Shown in pieces: positions 21,159 to 29,965 of a stretch of DNA of 44,589 bases. The notes beneath the pieces are model-generated. The model saw only the letters and a program-made list of their open reading frames with translations, was not told where the DNA came from and ran no database searches. Within the stretch, counting starts at the first letter, position 1; every line of letters starts with the position of its first letter. Both the position numbers and the translations under genes were made by a program. The stretch covers positions 1-44,589 of the forward strand of contig JAPTJF010000493.1 in assembly GCA_029339195.1 (NCBI GenBank). Direction: 5' to 3'. The stretch comes from Micractinium sp. NFX-FRZ (lineage: Eukaryota > Chlorophyta > Trebouxiophyceae > Chlorellales > Chlorellaceae).

Positions 21159-21372
21159 CAGAAGTGACAGTGGCTAGTAACAATGAACAACTAGGGTGAG
21201 AAAGTGACCAGCAGCGGGAGTGTGAACAGCAAGCCAGGCAGGGCAGTGGGAGCAGGTGGGGCAGCTGTCAACAGGTGGGGCGTGTGCAGGGGGGCGGGAG
21301 GGCCAAGGGAGCGTAGGAGACCCCAGCTGGAAGCTCCAGCCTTGCCACACATGCATCAATATGGTGGCGGCA

Positions 21373-22194
21373 TCAGATCAGCATGCCATCTGCCACCTCA
21401 CCCTCCTCAGGCCCCTCCTCCTTGCGCTCCGGTCTGCTGAGGGCGCCCGACTGGCGCAGGGCCGCTGCAGCTGCCACCGCCCGCGCCGTCTGCTCCGCCC
21501 GAGCCGCCGCCACCCGCTGCTGCTGGAACTGCTGCAGCAGGGGGTTGCGATTGAGCGCATCCAGCGACAGCATTTGGATGGGTGCTGCAGCATCCTCCTG
21601 TGCCCGGTGGGAAATAAGAGGGTCCTGCTGCTGGCCCCGCTGCTCCTCCGGCGCCCCCTCTGCCGCAGCCGCAGCCGCAGCCTGCTGCGGCGAGCCCGGC
21701 GGCGCACCCGAGTCACTGCCTTCACCCAGCTGCCCTTGGCTGCCTGCCTCTGCCATGGCCACATCGCCGCCACCCAGCCGCAGCGGCTCAAATACCTCGC
21801 TGAGGTGCGCAAGCAGAGGGTCGGCATCACTGACGCCATCGTCGGCGCCTGGTGGGTGCTGCGCCGGCTGGCCCGCCAGCATGGCCGCCAGCGCTGCCGC
21901 CTCTTCCTCCTCCTCCAGCTCTGGAGAGTCCAAGCGCTGCAGGTGGTCTGCTGCCTCCGCAGTCAGTGGCTGCAGCGGCAGCAGCGAGCTCACGGCATCA
22001 TCCTCGCCGCCCGCCGCCGCCCCCGCCTCGCCGCCGCCCGACGCTGTGCGGCGCTGCCTCTTGTCGCTGCTGCTGCCCGAGGCTCCTTGGCTGTGCAGCT
22101 CCAGCTGCCCCAACTGCTCCGTCGCAGCCAGCTCGCCCTCCGCAGGTGTACCCAAGGCGCGCTTGCTGCTGCCTGGGGCTGCGTCGAGCTCCAT
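21373..22194 (-). CDS. acidic Ala-rich protein of unknown function
   Basis: An open frame of 273 codons starting MELDAAPGSSKRALG. It has a basic patch KRQRR near residue 45 that could be a nuclear signal, an acidic stretch LEEEEEAAALAAML near 94, and an Ala/Gln-rich helix-forming C-terminal part (LLQQFQQQRVAAARAEQTA) before the acidic end EEGPEEGEV. There is no recognised domain, signal peptide or membrane segment. Composition favours this strand: the longer opposite-strand frame is rich in Leu, Arg and Cys, as expected for antisense of such a gene. Additional exons upstream cannot be excluded. I do not recognise the protein. Confidence 0.5.
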   Translation of the reverse strand: MELDAAPGSSKRALGTPAEGELAATEQLGQLELHSQGASGSSSDKRQRRTASGGGEAGAAAGGEDDAVSSLLPLQPLTAEAADHLQRLDSPELEEEEEAAALAAMLAGQPAQHPPGADDGVSDADPLLAHLSEVFEPLRLGGGDVAMAEAGSQGQLGEGSDSGAPPGSPQQAAAAAAAEGAPEEQRGQQQDPLISHRAQEDAAAPIQMLSLDALNRNPLLQQFQQQRVAAARAEQTARAVAAAAALRQSGALSRPERKEEGPEEGEVADGMLI

Positions 22195-22833
22195 CTCGGG
22201 AATAGCTACTTTGATAGCCGCTTGGTGTGGACTGATCGCGAAGCGGGACGCCCAGCTGCCCGCTTGACCTCTGCGGCTGCGCTGCGCTGGCGCCGCTGGC
22301 CATGGCAGGCAGCTGGCAGCAGCCTGATGTTATCAGTGATATCTTGCTGCTTCCTGACCATGCAGCCTCACCCTGACGTTGCCATGCCTTGCACTTGCAA
22401 TCTACTGGTTCATGGCAGCACAGAGCAGGTCAGATGCATGCCATTGTCTCCTGCACTGTGGCTAGGGTCCCCTGACTACACACCAGGTGGGGGAGACCAC
22501 AGCCGAGCCCAGCAGTGGGGGTCTAGGGCAGGGTTGGGGAATGACGCTCCTGATGTCCTGCCCAGCGTCAACAGTGCACGGTTGTGCTGGCGGGCAAGCA
22601 ACCTCCTTGTGCGATTTTTGCTGCCCTGCATTGCTTCCGCTGCTTGTGCCAGCGAGCATGCGGCGGACCAGAGGCGATTACCAGGGTGGGCAGCCGCAGT
22701 CGCTCTCCCATGCACCAAGCGGCACTAAGCGGCAGAGTACTGTGATGGGCCCATTTCAAGCATCTTGCTGAGTGGGGCATGGGGATCTGACGGCACGTGC
22801 ATGAGCTTGCCCACCCAGCTGCTCATGGGTGCA

Positions 22834-22896
22834 GTACACTCGCCTCACTCAGCCCCAGCGAGTGTACAGCTGTCAGAATTGCAGGTACTGCAATTC
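22834..22896 (+). promoter_or_regulatory. paired perfect dyads with three GTAC cores
   Basis: GTACACTCGC (22834-22843) and GCGAGTGTAC (22858-22867) are exact reverse complements 14 bases apart. Directly downstream, GAATTGCAG (22876-22884) and CTGCAATTC (22888-22896) flank a 3-base spacer. GTAC, the core bound by SBP-domain factors such as Chlamydomonas CRR1, occurs at 22834, 22864 and 22885. The dyads end 15 bases before the TATA-like box of the ankyrin-RING gene. Confidence 0.5.
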
Positions 22897-22910
22897 TCGC
22901 ACAGCCTGGA

Positions 22911-22920
22911 GTATATTTTA
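22911..22920 (+). promoter_or_regulatory. TATA-like element of ankyrin-RING gene
   Basis: GTATATTTTA, about 150 bases before the ATG at 23067, an AT-rich island in GC-rich DNA. Confidence 0.4.
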
Positions 22921-23066
22921 TTACCTTCCACGGATTTCTCAGTAGTGGAGCGCCCCTGCTCGCTCGATTGCACCCCGTGACTGTCCAGCTACCCGACCGG
23001 CAGCGGCCGTCCTACCACTCACACACAGCGGAAGGCTTCCCGCTCCAATCCGAGTATTAACCCCCA

Positions 23067-24491
23067 ATGGGCTGCAAGGCCAGGTGACAGCAGCCGCCTG
23101 GCCTGCTGGCACCAGCCACACTCCTACCGCCTGCACGCCGCCTGCCGCGGAGTCCTGCCGCCTCCCTGGTGCACACGGCCCCCTACTGTATCTGACACGA
23201 AGAGTAGGGCCAGCCCTTGACCCCCGCCATCCTGTGTGCTCCCCTTGTGCAGCTCCCTGCGCAATGTGCACCCCTCGCCCACTACCACCGCCCCATCCTC
23301 TGCCTCCGCCGCCTCCGCCGACAGCTGGCGCATCTCAGCCCTGCAGTTTGCTGCCTGGCATGGGGACGCCGACCGCGTGGCAGCACTGCTACGGCAGGGG
23401 GCCAGCATTCACGTGGTGGACAAGGATGGGTGGACCGTTGCCCACTTTGCGGTGCGCGGGCGCTGTGCGCGCTGCCTGGCGCTGCTGCTGGCGGCCGGCG
23501 CGCGCCCGTCGGCGCCGGCGGGGCGCCTTCAGCAGACGCCGCTCCATTTCGCAGCCGCCGCTGGCGACCCGGATTGCGTGATGGCCCTGCTGTCGGCAGG
23601 CGCTGACACCAAGGCTGCAGATGCCGCCGGCAGGACGCCGCTGGCCCTGGCGCAGCAGCAGTTGGAGGCAGTGCAGGCGGCAGAGCGGCGGGCACCTTAC
23701 CAAGAGCCTGTAGAGGGGCTGGCGCGGGCGCTGGCAGCGGTGCGCCTCCTGCAATGCGCGGCAAGTGGCCTACCGCTGGATCAGGCCGTGGCCCGTGCAC
23801 GCGCAGGTTGGTGGGCAGGGAGGTGTGTGCGAGGGGATGGGGCGATGGTCTTGGCTTTCTGTGAGGGCCTCAAAGCGTGACTGGATGCCTGCCCACACGG
23901 GACGCAGCCAGTGGCGTGCTGTGCCGGAGTGTGCCCTTCCAACCTGCCCCCCCATTTTGCATGCCTTTGACGCGTCACCCCTCCACCCCGCCACCCTGCC
24001 CCACCTCCTGTTATGCAGGCGCTGCCCAGGCTGCAGAGGAGGAGGCAGCTGAGCACTGGCTGCCTGCCAGCCCACCCGCCGCACCACCACACTGCCCCAC
24101 CGAGGCCACACCACACTGCACCACCTCTGGCACTGCCACACTGGAGGCTTTTCAGCCACCAGCAAGCCCTGCGTCCCTGGGCACAAGCAGCAGCAGCCTC
24201 GGTGAGGCATGCAGCAGCAGCAGTAGTGCCCCCAGCACTGGTGGCAGCAGCCACAGCGGCAACAGCAGCACCCACAGCGGCGGCAGCGGCAGCAGCCTGT
24301 GCACCATGCAGCGGCGCACGTGCCGCGTGTGCCTGGAAGAGGCAGAGCAGTTGCTGGCGCTGATTCCATGCGGGCACAGGGGCACATGTGCGGCATGCAC
24401 CCAGCGGCTGCTGTGCTGGGACCAGGGCAGCGGGCGCTGCCCCCTGTGCCGCACCCCTGCCGCTGGATCTCTTGTGATCTTTGACTGCTGA
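23067..24491 (+). CDS. XB3-like ankyrin-RING E3 ubiquitin ligase candidate
   Basis: Exons 23067-23083, 23253-23806 and 24019-24491 give 347 residues. About three ankyrin repeats (31-150; ALQFAAWHGDADRVAALL, GWTVAHFAVRGRCARCLALL, TPLHFAAAAGDPDCVMALL) are followed by a Ser/Gly-rich linker and a C-terminal C3HC4 RING with ligands C292, C295, C308, H310, C314, C317, C331 and C334 (CRVC ... PCGH ... CAAC ... CPLC). This order is that of plant XB3/XBAT E3 ligases. The frame of exon 2 is closed upstream by a stop at 23218, so another exon must supply the start. The 17-nt exon ATG-GGC-TGC-AAG-GCC-AG|GTGACA has the right phase and yields MGCKA, an N-myristoylation/palmitoylation-like start as in XB3 relatives. 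Exons 2 and 3 are secure; exon 1 is inferred. Confidence 0.8.
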
Positions 24492-24649
24492 GCATGTGCG
24501 CTGCAGGCCGATACAGCGGCATGCAGAATTGGCACCCAGGGGGCACTCTTGCCACATCCCCTGCCCCCAGTGCCATCGCACCAGCCTGCGCTCCACTCCC
24601 GCGCGTGCAAAGTGCTGTGACGCCCGCCCCACTTGCTTGCCTTGATGTG

Positions 24650-24670
24650 CTGTAACAGTACCTGTTACAG
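24650..24670. terminator. palindromic bidirectional TGTAA poly(A) site
   Basis: CTGTAACAG and CTGTTACAG are perfect reverse complements around TAC. TGTAA therefore reads on the plus strand (24651-24655, 160 bases after the ankyrin-RING stop) and on the minus strand (24669-24665, downstream of the Q-rich gene). Confidence 0.5.
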
Positions 24671-25561
24671 TGCCGGCTACACTCAGCATGCGAGCCACAA
24701 TACGCAAGGCAGTAAAAAAAAACGCTGTGCGGGAAAGAGGCGGCCTAATGAGTCCCAGGGGATGGAAGGAGGGGGGAGCGCGAGGTGAGGGTATGTATGG
24801 GGTCGACAGGCATGGGGTGGAGGCCATGGCGGGAGTGTGGCAGACCTTCAGAGTGAGGGGTGGTCCGGGTGTGGTTGAGGGTGAAGGGAGTGGCACGGGT
24901 GCCGGAGGCTGGGTGGTCGGGGACGGTGAATTGCAATGCAGCGGGAAAATCGGGTTAACTGGGAAAGCACTTGCAATGGGGGCTCTCAATTGGGTTTTGG
25001 TTGGTTGGCTGTCGATGGGCAGCTCCATAAAAGAAAAAATCGGGGCGGGTGGGCGGTGGTGCGTGCAGCAAGGCTTGGGCTGGCTGCGCCCCACGCACGC
25101 ACGCACCACGCCGCGCACAGCGGCACAGAGGTTGGCTGTGCTCGTGTGACCGGGGGGAGGGAGGGGATGTTGGGGGGGCCACGGGGGGCGGCCCAAACAG
25201 GGGCCTAGGATGCATGGAAGTGCCACTAGTCGGCGACAGCAGGAAGGAGGGCAAGGGCACAAGGGCACAAGGGCTCCAAAGGTGGGGAGAGGCGGTGGTG
25301 CAAGAATAGGGATGGAGGAAGACGGCAGCACCGGCGCTGGGCATGCGAGGAGCAAGGCAGGATGCGATGGGCTGGCAGATGGGCGGGGTGATGCATGGCG
25401 AGGCACGTGCGTGAGTTGAAGGGGTGCGGGAGGAGAGTTGTTTCGGGACAGGGACATGTGGATAAAAGAGGGCCTGAGGGGGGGCGCCCGGAAGACCGAG
25501 GCGGGCGCCACACATGCAGGGGAAGGAGGGGGAGGGGGCTGGGGTGTTGCTCACACTTGTT

Positions 25562-25582
25562 TGTGTGTGTGTGTGTGTGTGT
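25562..25582. repeat. (GT)n microsatellite
   Basis: Ten uninterrupted GT units. Confidence 0.9.
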
Positions 25583-25828
25583 TTGTGGCGGGCAAGGACA
25601 CAACGGTGCAGGCAAAGGGGCACAGGGGGCAGCGCTCCCAGCAGAGTAGCACGCAACGGTGTGTCCCGCTTGGGTAATGCACAGTTGGAGGAGAAACAGG
25701 GTGCCGCTGGGCTGGCACACGGGGCGGGCGGGCACCGGGGAGCGAACCCAGCCCGCCCCGCGCACGGAAAGGGAGGGAGGGGGGCCGCTTAAAAAACGGC
25801 TCGAGAGCGATGCTTGGGTGCTGGCAGG

Positions 25829-28800
25829 TCACATGCCCGGCTGCGAGGCCAGGCTGCTCATGGACAGAGACATCTGGCCGTCCTGCCAGGCAGAGTAGAG
25901 GGTGTGCAGCTCTTGGCTCACAGTCTTATGCATGCCAACCAGGGGCCGGCAATCGGCCGCGCCGCTGCGGTACCCCAGCGGCAGCGGCGGGCGCCCAGGC
26001 GGCACCTGCTGGCACAACGCCGCCGCCGCCGCTTCGGCAGCAAAGGGGCTGGGGGCCACAGCGTGCAGGTCCCAGGCGGGGGGCGGCAGGACGTGCATGG
26101 GGGATGCCGCCAGCTGTGCAGACTCTGCCGCTGATGACGTGGCAGGCGGCGCCGCTGCCGGGGCTGCAGCCGCGTGGTCGGGCCAAAACAGGGCGGCCAG
26201 GCGGGCGCCATCTGCTGCACCCAGGTGCGCCCGCGCAGGCAGCCCCTGCGTGCCCAGAAACAGAGGAGGCAGGGACAGCATCTGCGCTTGCGCCTGCGCC
26301 TGCGCCTGCATGGCCGCCGCATGCTGGCTGAAGAGCGAGGGGCCAGCGTGCGCAGCGCGGCCCAGCGGCATGCCAGGGTGGCCGCCCAGCTGCGCGACAG
26401 CCGCCATGGCCGCTGCTGAGGCCGATTGCCCCTCCGCAGCATGCGGCATCAGCTGCAGCAGCGCCGCTGCCTGCGGCGGCAGCGGCGGTGGCGTGGCGGA
26501 CCTCGCCGCGGCCGCAGCATACGTCGCCATCTCCTGCCACCGCTGCTGCGTCTCCAGCCGCTGCTGCAGCTCCCGCCGCATCTCGTGCTCCACCTGCTGC
26601 CGCCTCAGCTGGTAGATGCGCTGCTGCTCTTCATAGAAGCGCAGGCTGGTGGGGTCCACAGAGGCGCCGCCGCTGGTGGCGCTGTCGCTGCCTCCGCAAG
26701 TGCACGGCGCGCCGCTGCCGCCCTGCTGCTGCTGCTGCTGCTGCTGCGAGAGGTAGTGCACGTACTGCTGCTGCTGCTGCTGCTGCTGTGGGTGCTGCTG
26801 CGGGTGCGGGTGCGAGTGCGGGTGCGCGTGCACCGCCTGCCCAGGCTGAGGCACATGCCAGGCACCCATGCTGACGGGCGGCAGGTCGAGCGGGGGCGCT
26901 GCAGCGCTGGCAGGCGCGGACTCCGCTGCCTGGTGTGCGGTGGTGGGGCTGCCGGCATGCGGCAGCGGTCCTGGGGGCGTGCAGGTGGTGGGCAGAGGCG
27001 CGGAGGGGCCCACAAGGACGGTCTCCAGCCCATCCCTCCCGTTGCTGGAGGGCTGCCTCACCACGATGCGCACGTGCGGCTGCGGCCCAGCCGCCGACGC
27101 CGACGCCGCTGCCACTGCCGACGCATCGCCTGCTGATGCTGCAGGTGCACCGCACCGCGCCGGCTGCACGTTCATTGGGTGCAGCTGCCAAGGCTGCACA
27201 GCCACGGCCTGCCACGCGTCGCCGGCCGTGGCGGCAGACAGCCCTGGGACAACCGGGCTGGCAGTCATGCTACCACTGGCGCTGGCGTTGGCCGCGGGGC
27301 GCGCACGCTTGCGCTGGACAGGCTTGCGGGGGGCGTCGCGCGGGGAGGGCGCTGGGCCCGCTGAGCTGTCGTCAGCGCTCTCGTGGTCACTTGCTTCCCA
27401 CCGCCGCCGCCGCACGCGCCGCCCAAATCGGCTGACCTCCGTGCCCGCCTCGCCCGCCGCCGCCGCCGCCGCCGCCTGCTGCTGCTGCTGCTGCCCCGCG
27501 CTGCCTTCGGGCTGCGCCGACTCTCGCGGCGGCTGCCAGTGCGCGCCCAGGCCCAAAGCTGCACAGGGCACCAGCGGCCAGGAGGGACGTGGTGAGGAGG
27601 AGGGGGGCCGGGGAGCGCGCTGGGCAGGCACAAGCGGGGCATGCAGTGCCCACTCTTGCGTGGCTTGCATGCCTTCCGACACACTCCCAGGGGGGCGGTC
27701 CCAGGAAGTGCACAGGCGGTGCAAGCACGAGCACAGTTCGGGTTGAGAAAGTGTCAGGAACATCTGGAAAGATACCATCCAGGTATCCAGGTTTGACCCA
27801 TCCTTTCAAATTTTATGGTATCTATGCACGGCTGCCGGCCTGGCCCACCTTGCAGGATCTTGCCCCGCATCCACCCTGCGGGGAGAGCAGGCGGGGGAAA
27901 GGGCGGAATGCCAGACAGGTTTCGGCGCGGAGGCAGGGGCAGGCGTGGAGGAGCCCTGCAGCAGCAAGCGTGTGCCGCCACGCAAGGCGGGTCCCAGGCG
28001 GGGAGCACAGGCAGGGGCACTGCTGTGCACAGCAGCAGCTAGGGCAGTGCACAGACGCCGTGAGCGCGCAGCAGGCAGGCGGGCGAGAGGCGCGGGTATG
28101 GCAAGCAGCGCAAGCGCACCATTGTTGCAGCTAGAAGTGGGGACGCCGTACACTTTTTCAAAGACAACGCGCAGCTCTCGCTGCCTGCACAGCCGGGCAG
28201 GAGGGATGAGGTGGGGATGAGGGAAGGGTGGGCTGGGGGGCATTGCAGTTGGGAAGCAGACACATGAGCCCCGGGGTGGTGGCAGGGGCATCAAAGGAAC
28301 TAGCCGGTCCCGCCAACTGCCCGCCTGTACCGGACTGTGCACAGCGCATAGAGGGGCCGCACTGCCAAGCGCCCGCCTTCACGCCAGCTGCTCTGCCCAG
28401 CACGCGCCCAGTGTGTGGCTACTCACTGGAGCCTCCAAATGTCGGCCGCCGCCTCCTCTGGGGTGCCGTCTGCGCACAGCACCGCCGCCGCCGCCTCCTG
28501 TATGGCGGGCGTCAGCTCGTGGCGGAGCAGGTGGTGCGGGCCGCCCTTCTTGCCGCCCGGCGCCGCCTTTGAGCTGCCCGCTGCCGATGTCTCCAGGGCA
28601 TGTGCCTGCGCTGGCTCCTCGAGAGCCGGGGCCGCGGGTTCCTGCAAGGGGAGCGCGTCCACCAGCGCATGGCATCAAGCTCCTTGCGGGCAGCCCTGCT
28701 GGGTGGCATCTGGGCCACTGCACAGTGCCTCGGATTACCTCTTCTGTTGCCGCAGGCGGCGGTGCGGGCGCGGCCGCCATGGCTGCAGCGTCCCCCTCCG

Positions 28801-28891
28801 CGTCCCCCTCCGCGTGCAGCGCCTTGAAAGCGCTCTTAGGGGCTACGAGTACCAGAATACGCCGATAGAGAGGAGATATTACTTGAATCAC
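25829..28891 (-). CDS. Q/A-rich nuclear regulator candidate
   Basis: Exons 28739-28891, 28427-28641, 28120-28184, 27849-27875 (27 nt) and 25829-27558 join in phase to 729 residues. Residues from about 120 to 155 form a compact module, ELRVVFEKVYGVPTSSCNN followed by GWMRGKILQ, spread over exons 2-5. Its W-x-R-x-K-I/L ending after an Asn pair looks like a small conserved DNA- or protein-binding motif, but I cannot name the family. The long last exon encodes a basic patch (GRRVRRRRW, KRKRAR-like) suited to nuclear import, two runs of eight Gln, a His/Pro stretch, and a charged, probably coiled segment (YEEQQRIYQLRRQQVEHEMR). Low-complexity Q/A tracts of this kind are common in algal transcriptional regulators. 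The first ATG is chosen by phase; an upstream exon is possible. Confidence 0.7.
26723..26788 (-). repeat. two CAG runs encoding polyglutamine
   Basis: Two trinucleotide runs, 26723-26747 and 26765-26788 (CTG on the plus strand), each encode eight Gln in the last exon of the Q-rich gene. Confidence 0.85.
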
Positions 28892-29965
28892 TGGCCCCGC
28901 CTGATGTCAACAGGTATCCACAAAGTGCCACTGGCAGTGCCAGGCGCCAATTGGAAATCCGAGCCTGACACGGCTACCTATATTGACGCGCTGGTGGTGT
29001 GGGAGTGGACTGGAGTGAAGGGCGGCAAGCGTCACAGCCCGCTTCTCATGATCTCAATTCCAGCTGGGCGCCGCCCCCAGCTTCCATCCTCAGTTCCATC
29101 CAAGCGCCACGCTGCCCCTGTTCACCACATCTTCCGCCTCATTCTTCCACTGGAGCCGGCTGGTGAATGCTGCTTGCCTCCAGGTAATGCAAGCGAGGTC
29201 CCAGCCATATTGACTGGTGCAAATTGTGCAGAGCTCCCAAGCGGTCCAGCTGTGGTGCAGTGCCGGGGCGGAAGCTGTACCGGCCGAAGGGTTCCCGGGA
29301 TATCCGGGCTTGTCCCACAACCCCGCTCAATGTGCCACCCACAGCTTGCACCGCTCGTCATGCAGGCTGCCTTTGATGTGACCCCTGCAGTGCAAGCACT
29401 CACACTTTACGAAAGTCTGCTTGCAGCACACATTGCCTGACACAGAGAGGCAGGGGGGAAGATGGGGGCGGGGCGGAGCCACGAGAGGGGTGAAGAGGGG
29501 GCAATGGGGTGTGGCGCACATGTGAGGGGCAACTTAGACATGCACGCTAACATGCAGGTTGCATGGGATGCTAGGGAGGTTCACGTAAAGGCTCAGTTGA
29601 GTTCAGGAGGGGATAAGCAGGAGGGGAGAGCTGGCAGCCAGTGCCAGGTGGCAGGCATGCGGCAGCTGAGGCGCTCTGTACCAGCGCGCGCGTGCCTGCA
29701 GGCACTCTGGTGTGGCACCACCGCTGGGCTGGCGAAAGCGCCCAGGCCACGTTGCAATGCAGACCCCAACGGAGTGCAGCCCCCAACGCAGCGCTGAGGG
29801 CCGGGGGGCGGTGAACTGACGGCGCCGCCGCATTCCGCCACGTCACCGCTCACAGAGGCGCCGTGCGGCAAGGCGCCTTCCATGCTGCGCTGCTCTGCGC
29901 TGCCCTGTGGTGGGACAGCACACGCCTGGGGCCCGCCGCACTGCCGGGAACCGTCACTTCAGTCC
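28892..29965. other. intergenic region between kinase and Q-rich gene
   Basis: About 1.07 kb between two minus-strand genes, expected to hold the kinase 3' UTR and the Q-rich gene promoter. A plus-strand frame stays open to 29440 and a minus-strand frame shows a Cys-rich stretch near 29330-29430, but neither has splice partners or a recognisable domain. Confidence 0.45.

Larger units (their letters stand above)
20365..21372. other. intergenic region with purine tract
   Basis: About 1 kb between the start of the ankyrin paralog and the end of the acidic-protein gene, both on the minus strand. It holds the ankyrin promoter and probably the 3' UTR of the acidic-protein gene. A G/A-only tract lies at 21115-21158. 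The plus-strand open frame at 20630-21199 has no recognisable protein sense. Confidence 0.5.
22195..23066. other. divergent promoter region
   Basis: About 870 bases between the start of the acidic-protein gene (-) and the ankyrin-RING gene (+). It contains two perfect inverted repeats and a TATA-like box, listed separately. No coding exon could be supported. Confidence 0.5.
24492..25828. other. convergent intergenic region
   Basis: About 1.3 kb between the ends of the ankyrin-RING gene (+) and the Q-rich gene (-). The plus strand is G-rich, so the minus-strand 3' UTR would be C-rich. It carries the palindromic TGTAA site at 24650-24670 and a GT repeat. The long minus-strand open frame through it consists of Pro/Ser/His-rich low complexity, and I do not regard it as coding. 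Confidence 0.5.

Noticed and set aside
21256..22728. Plus-strand open frame of 490 codons opposite the acidic-protein gene
   Set aside because: Its Leu/Arg/Cys-rich composition is what the antisense of an Ala/Glu/Gln-rich gene yields, and it has no domain sense.
23781..25511. Minus-strand open frame of 576 codons
   Set aside because: It is antisense to the RING exon, and the remainder is Pro/Ser/His low complexity. Long open frames are common at this GC content.
28415..29440. Plus-strand open frame of 341 codons
   Set aside because: It overlaps two well-supported minus-strand exons of the Q-rich gene, and the part beyond them has no recognisable protein features.
29122..29440. Minus-strand Cys-rich stretch with a CxxC-like pattern
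   Set aside because: No flanking splice sites in phase and no complete zinc-binding pattern; it lies between two finished genes.
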